Assembly (NCBI GenBank): GCA_009823505.1 | Contig: VZQC01005710.1 | Coordinates: forward strand, 1,949,132 to 2,013,131 | DNA: 64,000 nucleotides | From: Rhizomys pruinosus | Lineage: Eukaryota > Chordata > Mammalia > Rodentia > Spalacidae | Direction: 5' to 3' | In this document: in pieces, positions 12,152-24,512 of the stretch | Position numbering within the stretch: position 1 is the first letter of the stretch | Layout of the letters: each line of letters starts with the position of its first letter | Notes under the pieces: model-generated | Database searches by the model: none | What the model was told of the DNA's origin: nothing | What the model saw: only the letters and a program-made list of their open reading frames with translations | Translations under genes and position numbers: made by a program

Positions 12152-15100
12152 TTTGTCTTTTTCGAGACAGGGTCTCCCTGTAGCCCCAGTTGTCCTGGAA
12201 CTTGCTCTGTAGACCAGGCTGGCCTTGAACTCACAAAGATCTGCCTGCCTCTGCCTCCCAAGTGCTAGGATTAAAGGTGTGCGCCACCACACCTGGCTGG
12301 CATACACTTTTAATCCCAGCACTCAGGAGGCAGAGGCAGGCGGATCTCTGTGAGTTCAATTCCAGNNNNNNNNNNNNNNNNNNNNNNNNNNNNNNNNNNN
12401 NNNNNNNNNNNNNNNNNNNNNNNNNNNNNNNNNNNNNNNNNNNNNNNNNNNNNNNNNNNNNNNNNNNNNNNNNNNNNNNNNNNNNNNNNNNNNNNNNNNN
12501 NNNNNNNNNNNNNNNNNNNNNNNNNNNNNNNNNNNNNNNNNNNNNNNNNNNNNNNNNNNNNNNNNNNNNNNNNNNNNNNNNNNNNNNNNNNNNNNNNNNN
12601 NNNNNNNNNNNNNNNNNNNNNNNNNNNNNNNNNNNNNNNNNNNNNNNNNNNNNNNNNNNNNNNNNNNNNNNNNNNNNNNNNNNNNNNNNNNNNNNNNNNN
12701 NNNNNNNNNNNNNNNNNNNNNNNNNNNNNNNNNNNNNNNNNNNNNNNNNNNNNNNNNNNNNNNNNNNNNNNNNNNNNNNNNNNNNNNNNNNNNNNNNNNN
12801 NNNNNNNNNNNNNNNNNNNNNNNNNNNNNNNNNNNNNNNNNNNNNNNNNNNNNNNNNNNNNNNNNNNNNNNNNNNNNNNNNNNNNNNNNNNNNNNNNNNN
12901 NNNNNNNNNNNNNNNNNNNNNNNNNNNNNNNNNNNNNNNNNNNNNNNNNNNNNNNNNNNNNNNNNNNNNNNNNNNNNNNNNNNNNNNNNNNNNNNNNNNN
13001 NNNNNNNNNNNNNNNNNNNNNNNNNNNNNNNNNNNNNNNNNNNNNNNNNNNNNNNNNNNNNNNNNNNNNNNNNNNNNNNNNNNNNNNNNNNNNNNNNNNN
13101 NNNNNNNNNNNNNNNNNNNNNNNNNNNNNNNNNNNNNNNNNNNNNNNNNNNNNNNNNNNNNNNNNNNNNNNNNNNNNNNNNNNNNNNNNNNNNNNNNNNN
13201 NNNNNNNNNNNNNNNNNNNNNNNNNNNNNNNNNNNNNNNNNNNNNNNNNNNNNNNNNNNNNNNNNNNNNNNNNNNNNNNNNNNNNNNNNNNNNNNNNNNN
13301 NNNNNNNNNNNNNNNNNNNNNNNNNNNNNNNNNNNNNNNNNNNNNNNNNNNNNTTTTTTTTTTGGTCTTTTCAAGACAGGGTCTCCCTGTAGCCCCAGCT
13401 GTCCTGGAACTCACTCTGTAGACCAGGCTGGCCTTGTACTCACAAAGATCCACCAGCCTCTTCCTCCCGAGTGCTAGGATTAAAGGCGTGCACCACCACG
13501 CCCAGTGCCTTTTGTTTTTGAGATAGGATTTTGCTATCTAGCCCAGGCAGGTCTCAAACCTGCAATCCTCTTGCCCCAGCTTCCCAAGTGCTGGGATTAT
13601 AGGCATATGCCAGTGTGTTTAGCTTAAAATTTGCTTTTGACAACATTCCGTGCCTCACCTGCCCTGCGTCCGTCCTGGTTTACTGTGGTTGTGTGTTCCC
13701 TCCACGGTGCTCTGCCACGGTGCTCTGCGTCCCCAGCACATGGCTGACTCGAGGAGACGCTCTCTGTGACCATTATTAGGACTGACATCAGAGGAGGCTG
13801 CTCTGCTACTCGGCTCTGCTCAAGGCTGATGACGTCTGTCTTCCCTGTCAGACTGCAGGCCCCTTTAGGCCAGGAATACTCCTCCCTTCCTGAACTTCTC
13901 ATCCATCTCTCCCAAGTCCATCTTCCTGGTACTTGGCTGGCACTCATGAATATCTGTTGAATAAATGGCTGAATAGAAGTATTTTGGGGGAGCTGGAGAG
14001 ATGGATCAGCAGAAGACCCTGGTTTGAATCCCAGCACCCATGTGGCAGATAGCAACTGTTCATAACTCCAGTTCCAGGGGCTCTGAGACCCTCTTCTGTT
14101 CTCCACAGGCATTGCACAACATGGGTGCACTTACACACACGCAGGCATAACACTCATGCACATAATAACTAACTAACTAAATAAATAAGAAGAAAGAAAG
14201 AAAAAGAAAGAAATTTTCATTCTTTAGGAAAAAAGTATCAAACAGGGCACACACCTTTAAACCCAGCACTCAGGAGCACAGTAGATCTCTGTGAGATCAA
14301 GGCCAGCTCTGTCTTCATAGTGAGTTCCAGGCCGTCTAGGGCTATAGGGAGACCTTGTTTCAACCCTCCCCCCACAAAAAGTATCACAAAGGCAAGTCAT
14401 GTTTTTTGAGTTCTTCGTATGGTAAAGTATTTCTTTTCACCATTGCAAAGAAAGCCATCTTGGCTAAGTCTAATGTTCGAGTGTCCAAACTTTTCCTTTA
14501 AAAATATGTTGACAGGGCTGGAGAGATGGTTCAGTGGTTGAGCACCGGCTGCTCTTGCAAAGGACCTGAGTTCGATTCCCAGCACTCACATAGCGGCTAA
14601 CAACCATCCATAACTCCAATTCTAGGGGATCTGACACCCTCTTTTGACCACCGTGGACAATGCATGACACAGGTACACTTACATACATGTGGGCAATACA
14701 CTCGTACATATAAAAAATAAAAATAATAAATAAAAAAATGTTGACAAGCCAGGCATGGTGGCAGATGCCTTTAATCTCAGCACTCGGGAGGCAGAAGCAG
14801 GCGGATCTCGGTGAGTTCAAGTCCAGCCTGGTGTACATAGCAAGTTCCAGGCCAGCTTGGGTTACAGGGAGGCCCCATCTCAAAAACAAACAAACAAACA
14901 AACAAACAAACAAACAAACAAGCAAACAAAAATGTTGATGCAGGCTGAGGATATAGTTCGGTCTGGGGAACCCCTTGCCTAGCTTGCACCAGACCCTAAG
15001 TTCAATCACTGATACCACATAACACTCCACTGTGGTGGTGCAGGCCTGCATTCCCAGCACTTCGGTGGTGGAGCTGTGAGGATCAGAAGTTTAGAGTCAT

Positions 15101-18100
15101 GTTCAACTACACAGCAAGTTCGAGGCCAGCTTTGGCTAAATGACACCTTGTCTACCCCCAAATCTGTAGATGGTATTTCATTATGTTTTACTTATAGTTC
15201 AGCAGAAAAGTAAGTCCAGCCTGACTTTTGTTCCTTTAGGAACAATCTGTTTCTTGCTTGAACAGTTTGTAGGATTTTCCCATGTATTTTCAGAACAATT
15301 TGCTAGAATGTCATAGGAATATTTCCCATCAGGTATCTGTAGGGAATACCCATTTAACCTCAGTGTCACGATTTTCTTCTATGAAGTCACTGGTTATAAC
15401 TTCAGGTCCTCTTGACTGAGGCTCTCTTGAGCAGTCACCATGTGAGCCGGCTGTGAGCTGGCTCCCCACTCTGTCCTTTGTGCCTGCTGCTTTCTGACAA
15501 TAGAACTAGGCTCTCATTAGAGCCAGAAACCTGACTACCCAGGGAGCCTGGTGCCAAATCGAGTCAGGGGCCTGGTATGGGCTCGGCCCTCAGGATACAG
15601 AGAAGAACCAGGATGAGCTGGGCGGAAACCTGGGAGTGCACAGGGACTACGAACAGCCCTGACCTATGTCACTGACTTAATTTCCTTTAATGAACTGGTT
15701 CAGCCTTTTGCCTTCCTTCATGGATAAGTGAAGGCATGCGGGTGCCTCTCCTCCCCCTTGCCTTCTGTGTGTTTCACCTCATTGTCTGCTTTGACTTCCC
15801 CTTTGCTCTGTGTCCACAGGTGGAAGTCCTGTCCTTTCTTGGTCACTCCCTTGCTCATGTGGCTTCTGGGATGTTTTTCTAGAGCTGTTGGAGATTGATT
15901 TCTCCTCGTTTCTTTTTAAATATTTTATTTATTATTTTTATTTTTTGTGTATGAGTGTATTCCCTACATGTGTGTAAGTGCACCTGTGTCCTGAAATGCC
16001 CGAGGAGGTCAGAAGAGGGTGTCGGATACCCTGAAACTGGAGTTACAGGTAGTTGTTACCCACTGTGTAGGTGCTGGGATTCGAACCTGGGTCCTCTGCA
16101 AGAGCAGTCAGTGCTCTTAACCACTGGGCCATCTCTGCAGCCCCATTCTCCTCTATTTTTTTTTTTTTTTTTTTTGTCTTTTTGAGACAGGGTCTCCCTG
16201 TAGCCCCAGCTGTCCTGGAACTCACTCTGTAGACCAGGCTGGCCTTGAACTCACAGAGATCCACCTGCTTCTGCCTCCCGAGTGCTAGGATTAAAGGCGT
16301 GCGCCACATGCCCGGCTCTCCTCTATTTTCAATACCGTACTTTTTCTTTTTTTCCAGTTCCTTCTCCTACTCTTCCTGTAATTTTATTTTATTATTTATT
16401 TCATGTGTATATGAATGTATTGCCTGCATGTGGGTTGGTGCACCAGTGTTGTGCAGTGTCCATGGAGGTCAGAAGAGGGAGTCAGATCCCCTATAACTGG
16501 AGTTATAGTTGTTAGCTGCCATGTGGATGCTGGGAATCAAACCTCGGTACTCTGTAAGAACAGCCAGTGCTCTTAACTGCTGAGCCATCTCTCAGTCTAG
16601 TCCCTCCTCTTTCTTCAATGTGTGTGGCTGGTGTGTGCCTGTGCCCATGTGTGCAGAGTCCAGAACACTGGACATCTGCATTTGATTTCTGGGCTCTGAC
16701 TGACAGGATCTCACTAAGCTGCGAACTTGCAGTTTTAGTTGCTGCCCAGTGAGCTCTAGGCCTGGCTTTGCCTCCCAGCGCTGGTTTGCAGGCATGTGCA
16801 GCCACGCCCAGCGCTGGTTGGCAGGCATGTGCAGCCACGCCCAGCGCTGGATTGCAGGCATGTGCAGCCACGCCCAGCGCTGGATTGCAGGCATGTGCAG
16901 CCACGCCCAGCGCTGGTTTGCAGGCATGTGCAGTCATGCCACGCCTAGCTCTTTCTGTAAGTTCTAGGGATTCAAACTCAGGACCCCATGCTTGCTGAGC
17001 CAGGGGTCTTACCACTGAGCCATCTCTCCAGTTCCTCTTAGTTTTCAGCTGAGGTGAGAGTCGGCTGCTGTCTGTCAGCTCGCAGGGGAGTGATGGTCCT
17101 GCTCTGTGTCTAGCCATCAGCTGGCAGGTTATGGGATGTTGCCTGTCTCCTCATGCCTGTTTGCCAAGGTCTGGGGCGTCTTCTGCTCACCTCTTTCTGG
17201 AGGGGTTCCCAGGATGCTCTGCATGCCAGGTTCCCTGTTTCCACTGGGCTTGCTTTACTCCACTTCCCACCGGGATCCCCATCGCTGGCCCACTCTTCCT
17301 GCCTGGGTCTGCCTAGCTGGCTGAAGGCTCCTGGTGCCCCATAAAGGGACACGAGACGAGAGACCGTTTCCCTTTTCTCCCCTTCCCTTCCGTCTTCATC
17401 TTCTTGCTTCTGTAAGCAAAGACATCATTAAAAAGGCAAGAATCACTCTTCTTCTACGCTGACCATTGCATCCACATTGTTCTTACACCATTTAATTTCT
17501 TGTGTGCATGTGTGTATGCACACAATGTGTGTGGAGGTCAGAGGACAACTTTCCATACTTGGTTCTATCTATAATGTGGGTCTTGAGTAAGAATTACTAT
17601 CTCTGGCCGATTTCTCCCAGTCTGTGAACAGTCTGCAGAGGAGGCAGAGCAGACACAGGCTGACCCCAGCTGGCAGGCTCAGGACCCAGGAACGTCCTCC
17701 AGCCGGGAGGCCCTTGTCCCCACCAAGGTGTTCTTTACTTGTTGATATTTCTGGGGCTCCCAGGCCATTTCTCATGCATAGCCTTTTCTCTTCCTTTGTT
17801 CACCCCCTTCTTTTGGGGGAAGCCATGCTGTTCAGAGCAGTTCTCACTGGACCTGCAGTGTCAGTCTCCTGATACTGCACGGGGCCTCCATCAATCTTGT
17901 ATCCTGAGGCCATGCCAATGCCCCTGGCTGGTCCTGTTTCTTCTCTGCAGAATGTTAAATGGCTTCCAGACCTCTCCAACCCCAGGAAGCCAAGAGCTGC
18001 CCTTCCCCAAAGCTACCTACCACCTCTTTCTCCAGCCCCTCCCCCACCCTGGGGTCACAGACTGTGACAAAGTCTTACTGCCTGTCTCCAGGAATTCATT

Positions 18101-21100
18101 TTCTGTCTCTCCTCTGTTCCGCCTCTCTGGGGCTCCCCGACCCTCCCCAGCCCCCCAGCACTGTGCCCCTCGTGTTTGCCAGGCAGCTGGCTGCCTTCAT
18201 TATTTTTACGCCAACACAGTTTAAAAATCTCCGCTGCCTCCTTGCTGTCTGCGGAGAGGCGGCTGCCACATTACTCTGACACGTTGATGTCATTAGTGTC
18301 CAAGCACACGCTCTTCAGCTAATGAGGCGGCAGAAAGAAAATTAAGGGGAAAAATCACACAGGCACATTGCTTTATATGTAGATGGAGAAATAAAAGAAG
18401 GGCAAGAAAACAGAGGCGTGCTTGGTGATGGCTGGCCTCCCTCCTCCCCTGGAGATGCCTCACAGCGGGTAGCCAGGAAACAAGGCCTGAGTTTTGACCA
18501 CTGTTCTGCAGACTCCCGCCAAAATCCGGTGACACTGGGTGAGAGGCTGATGTCACTTTACCTAATTCTGTAATTAGGTACAAAAGAAAAAAAAGAAACC
18601 AAAAGCCCAATTCTAGCTGTGTCAGTGCTGGGGAGGAGTCCCAGAATATGCAGTCCCTTCCATCTCCTCACTCACCTGCATCTCAGCTGCCTGAATTCTG
18701 CATCTGAATTTCCCCAGCAGCTGTGGTTCTCCCCACACCTAATCCAGTTTCTTCTCCACGCTCAAGCAGGAATCATTTCAACATACATTATTTAGGTCAT
18801 CTCCTCCACTTAAAATAACAAGCCAGGTTCCCAGTGTTCTTAAGGCAAAAGACTCGGACCCTTCGAAGGTGCCACTCAGCCGTCCAGTTCAGCTAGACTC
18901 GGACCCCTCACAGGGTGCCGCTCAGCCGTCCAGTTCAGCTAGACTCAGACCCCTCACAGGGTGCCACTCAGCCATCCAGTTCAGCTAGACTCGGACCCCT
19001 CACAAGATGCTGCTCAGCCATCCAGTTCAGCTAGACTCAGACCCCTCACAGGGTGCCGCTCAGCCATCCAGTTCAGCTAGACTCGGACCCCTCACAGGGT
19101 GCCACTCAGCCGTCCAGTTCACCTAGACTCGGACCCCTCACAAGGTGCTGCTCAGCCATCCAGTTCAGCTAGACTCGGACCCCTCACAGGGTGCCGCTCA
19201 GCCGTCCAGTTCAGCTAGACCCGGACCCTTCCCAAGGTACCGCTCAGCCGTCCAGTTCAGCTAGACTCGGACCCTTCCCAAGGTGCTGCTCAGCTGTCCA
19301 GTTCAGCTAGACCCGGACCCTTCCCAAGGTACCGCTCAGCCGTCCAGTTCAGCTAGACTCAGACCCTTCCCAAGGTGCTGCTCAGCTGTCCAGTTCAGCT
19401 AGACTCGGACCCTTCCCAGGGTGCCGCTCAGCCGTCCAGTTCAGCTAGACTCGGACCCCTCACAAGGTGCCGCTCAGCTGTCCGGTCCAGCTGGCGTCCT
19501 CTTGCTCTGACCTCTACAGCTCCTCTGGCATCTCTCCTAGGGCACATCAGTATTCGTCCTACCCCAGGACATTTGCCTGTAGCTCTCTGTCTGGAATGTT
19601 CTCCCCCCCCCCCAAGGCATTAGCCCTGGAATCTGAGCTTTGTTACTGCATGCTGAGGGGGGGGTTGTTCTCTGACTCCCCAGTGTGATGGTTAACTTGA
19701 TTATCAACTTGACTGGATCTAGAATCACCTAGGAGACAAACCTCTGGGCCAGACTGTGAAGGAATTTTTAGATTGGGTTAAGTGAGCTGAGAAGACTCAC
19801 TCTGCATGTGGGGGGCACTTTCCCATGGGCCCTGTGTGGAATAGATGAGGAGGTGAGCTGAGCACCAGCATTCACCCCGTCTGCTTCCTGACTGGGTGCC
19901 ATGTGACAGCTGTCACGTGTGCCTGCTGTCATGACGTCCCCACCTCGACGGGGCTGTACCCTGGAACTGTGGGTTCAAATAAACCTTTCCTTCCTGAAAG
20001 TGCTTTTGTCAGCTATTTCATCACAGTAAAGAGAAAAGTAACAAATACCACAGCTTGCCAAGGAACAACCCAAGTTGACACTTGCAAAGTAAATGATTCT
20101 TGGCTCAGTAGCACGTTTCAGTGTGTGTGACTGTGTCACTGTGTCAGCCCATGGCAGGAAGCCTGTATGCTCCTGCTCCCCACAGCAACTCCAGCCAGGA
20201 ATCCTAAGCACTTAAAATATTTTATTCATTATCTTTTTTAAATTTATTTTTGTATGTGTGTGAATGTACTATCTGCATGCAGGTTTGTGCACCTGTGTCG
20301 TGCAATGCCGAGGAGGTCAGAAGAGGGTCTCAGATTCCCCTGGAACTGGAGTTCTCCTGGAATTGGAGTTACAGACGGTTCTTAGCTGCCATGTGGGTGC
20401 TGTTTATTCATTATTTTTATTTTATGTGTATGATGGTATTGCCTGAATGTGCGTAGGTGCACTGGTGTCATGCAATGTTCCAGGAGTCAGAAGAGGGTGT
20501 TGGATTCACCTGGAACTGGAGTTAGGGACAGTTGTTAGCTGCCATGTGTGTGCTGGGAATTGAACCCAGGTCCTCTGCATGGGCAGCCAGGGCTCTTAAC
20601 CTCTGATCCATCTCTTCAGCTCCATAAGCATGTTTAAAAATTTTTTTATTATATTAGTTAAATGAATACACAGACAAACACGCGTGTGATGCCATGGGCA
20701 GCACAGAAGATCAGTGGTCAGGGGAAAACATGGCTGGCCTTGCCCTGGACTCTCTCACCCACTGGTAGGCTGAAGTCCTCGTGACTTGCAGGTGTGCGTC
20801 TCCCTTCCTGGGGACAGAGCGATCTGCTGGTGAAAGGACTGGCTTTGAGAAAGACTGCAAATCAGGGAGAGGCTCGAGGTGGGGGGAATAAAGGGCTCTG
20901 GAGAGGGTCAGTGGCAGCAGGAGACAATACAGATGGCCACTTGATCCTCTGTTGAGTCAGGCAGCTTGGAAATGAGGAGGGAGGCAAGGGCTTGAGTTAG
21001 AGGATATGGGGTCTGAGAGCAGCTATGTCCTCTCTAGAGGAGACTGCGGTTGAAGGCCCTCCTAGCCTCTTGGCTCCAAAATTCTCTTCTGGGGTTAACT

Positions 21101-22808
21101 AGAAATGAGCTTTAAAAAGATGTTGGAGGGCAAAGATGGGAGACTGGAGAGATGGCTCAGTAGTTAACACTGGCTACTCTTGCAGAGGACCTGGGCTCAG
21201 TTCCCAGCACCCACATGGTAGCTAACAACCATTCATAACTCCAATTCCAGGGGATCCTATGCCCCCTTCTGACATGAGTACACTCACATACATGCGGGCA
21301 GTACGCTCATCCACATAAAATAAAAAGAATAAAATAGTTAAAAAAAAAAAAGAAAGGGAGATGGAGTTTATTACTGAGTCGTGAATCTGAGGGGAGAGAA
21401 TAGCAGCTCTCCACAGCTCCAGCTTACAAAGTGGGCTTGTGGCAGGCGCCCGACACAGTGCGGTCCACATTCCTGCATCTCTGCTCTACCGGGAGCCCCA
21501 GGCCCCAAACCCGGCCCTGCTCTACCTTTACACCTTCCAAAATTGAATCTGGGCTGCGGGCCTCTACCTGAGTCTGCCCTGGGCCAGTAGCTCTGCGGCT
21601 GGCATGAACCAGTACTAGGTCGGCCGGGCAGACCGGCCTGGCGTCGCTGACTCTGGCCCTGAAGTCCTGGTTCCCTTCATTTTCATGGCAGCGCTGGGCG
21701 CGGGGCTCGGATGGATGCTTCCCGGCTGCCTGCCGCGGTGATGGCGCCTTTGTCTGGGCACCAGGAACTGTGATTTATGTCACAAGCTCGCTGTGAAACC
21801 TTTTGCCTCAGTAATTCTGAGCTCCACGGGTGTCTCCTTACATCTATTTAAAGTACGCCTGCTGCCCACGGGCGTAGAGCTCTGTGACATTCCCGGAGGC
21901 TTGGTGTTCGCCTCTCCATGGCGCCTGCATCTTGCCTGCAGAGCTTCTTTGCGGCATGTTTGAGTCAGCTTGCTGAGTGCCCCATGGGGCTGTTAAGCCC
22001 ATTTGGGTCTGTCCATTTGATGTCCCACGTAGAGATTAGATCTCTTCCCTGGTGCAACTACTAGGGAGCCTGGGTGCCCAGTTAGGGACCTTGATGCCTC
22101 CGGATCTCCACTGCACTTTGTCTGCGGTTCCCAGGCAAGGCCGGAGCATCACAGGCGCATCTAGCTGGACTTCGGTGTGATTAAGTGTATCCCACCCGCC
22201 GGCTGCTCCAGGATGAGGGATCTCCCCCTAGAGGTGCATGGGTGCCGGTGCAAGGAGGGCAGCCTTTCATTTCCAGATGCGGCCTGTGCCAGAATCCTTC
22301 CCTTGCATGCAACAAGCCTTAATTGAAGATCCGTACGTAGCCATTCTGTGCCAAGAGCGGAGTAGACAATGCTTTTCTGTACTGAGATTTCTCAAGAACT
22401 GCCCAATTTCTTCCTCACTGGTTTGGAATTGACCACAGAAATTATGGGGGTCAAATGCTTCTCATGGCTCTGCCACAGCACACAGTCCAGGGTACCTCAG
22501 CTCACCCCAACCCAGATGCAGGATGAGATGAACCTTGGACCACACTCCATCCATGTGGCTTGCATGGCATGGAGGCCTCTGAGGACCTAGAGGGGAGTGC
22601 CGAGCCCTGTGCTCCATGGCTACATCAGGCAGGGTGCTTGCTGGTCCAGAGACATCTCAGACCCAGGAGTCCTGTCTCTAGGGAGCTGGGCTGTGGGGTG
22701 CCTTTCAAACTCCAGTGCCCAGAGATCTCTTAAAGTGAAATGACTAACAGGGGTCTTAATTCTAACCACTACTGAAGTTGTCATTTTAAAAAATAATTTT
22801 CTTTCTTT

Positions 22809-22900
<92 letters not shown>

Positions 22901-24468
22901 CTTCCTTCCTTCCTTCCTTTCCTTCCCTTCCTCCCTTCCTCCCTTCCTCCCTCCCTCCCTTCCTTCCTTCCTTTCCTTTCCTTTCCTTTCCTTTCCTTTC
23001 CTTTCCTTTCCTTTCCTTCCTTCCTTCCTTCCTTCCTTCCTTCCTTCCTTCCTTGTTATAAACATGCCCTTGCTTAGCATAGAGAGATCAGATAACAACG
23101 TGGGGAGTCAGTATCCCTTTTCACATGTAAGTCCTGGGGCTCAAGCTCAGATCTGTAGGCATTGGTATCAAACACCTTTGTTCACTGAGTCATCTTGACA
23201 GTCCCTTACTTTTTCTTTAAAAGAAATCAGCCCCAGGTATTTTCCATTCTGGCCTGACACATGAGGTCAGCTCCACTTCTTGTTCTCTCTGAGACTCCAC
23301 ATAGTAATGACTGGCATGTGCTTCTTGGCTTAATGAAGACAGGATGCGAACCAGAAGGACTGAAAGTCTTGTTTCCACATCATAGGTAGGTGCCCTGGGC
23401 CAATGGAGAACGGGGATGTGCTGGGATACAAGAAGCCAGCATTTCTGAGAGCCAGCCATATGGAAACCTGTGGACTGAGATCACCACAGGGGAACGACTC
23501 TGGGGACAGTGTGTGAAAAGAGTCAACATGTTTGTCTGCTGAAGAGACACTTAGGGAGTTACCTAGTGCAATTTCCAGTCTTCGCCTGGCCGTCCTTAGC
23601 CACATTCTTCCCTGAACACATTCGTGATACAAAATCAGCATTTGAGAGAAATGTGTGAGTCTCACCATTTAAGAGGTTCTACATCGCTATTCCTTTGGAT
23701 AATCTTTGGATAACAGCTTCCTAGATATTGTCCAGACACAAATATATATTCATATGTCATATATAGTATGTACATGTTATACTGCCTATGGCTGATGTAT
23801 CTTGTGAGATGGGGCAATTTTTTAACTTAAACCAAATCTTTATGAGTAATGGAACAACTTCCTTCAATGAAATCTTCTGGGAACATACTCTCTAATTCTG
23901 GCCAATACATTGGAAAATTTTTCTTGTATGTGTGTACTTGTGTTTTTATGTATGCACATATGTACATGTGTGAAGGCCAGAGATTGCTGTCCAGTTTCAG
24001 TCCCCAGTTATTCTCCTTATTTTTTTAAATTTAATTAATTTATTTTTATTTTATGTGCATGAGTGTGCTACCTGCATGTATGTAAGTGGACCTGTGTCCT
24101 GCATGTACGTAAGTGGACCTGTGTCCTGCATGTACGTAAGTGGACCTGTGTCCTGAAAAGTCTGAGGACTTTTCAGAGGAAGGCATTGAATTTCCCTGGA
24201 ACTGGACTTAGGATGGTTGTTAGATGCCATGTGGGTGCTAGGAATCAAACCTGGGTCTTTTCGAGGGCATTCAGTGCTGTTAACCACTGAGCCATCTCTC
24301 CAGCCTGTTCTTGTTTTTTGGGACAAGTTCTCTCATTGAACCTGGACCTTGCTGATTGGCCAGACTGGCTGTCATCAAACACCAGGAGGACTGGGATTTT
24401 AGGTGTTTGGCTTTTTATGCCACTGTGGGGACTGAACTCAGGCTCTCAGGCTTGGACTGCAAGCATTT

Positions 24469-24512
<44 letters not shown>

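Noticed and set aside
12262..13477. Four frames of 350-376 codons on both strands
   Set aside because: They run through the 988 Ns; the real bases at the ends are B1 sequence.
16776..16943. CRISPR-like array
   Set aside because: The 33-bp units are directly adjacent with no spacers, in a rodent SINE context.
16512..17117. 201-codon minus frame with a repeated 11-residue motif
   Set aside because: It is the translation of a 33-bp minisatellite plus SINE sequence.
17624..18279. Overlapping plus frames up to 161 codons
   Set aside because: No splice sites, family similarity or codon pattern; C/T-rich unique intron sequence.
18850..19492. CRISPR-like array or satellite gene
   Set aside because: Tandem units without unique spacers; an ordinary minisatellite.
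22781..23098. 105-codon Lys/Glu/Arg-rich minus frame
   Set aside because: Translation of the polypyrimidine tract.
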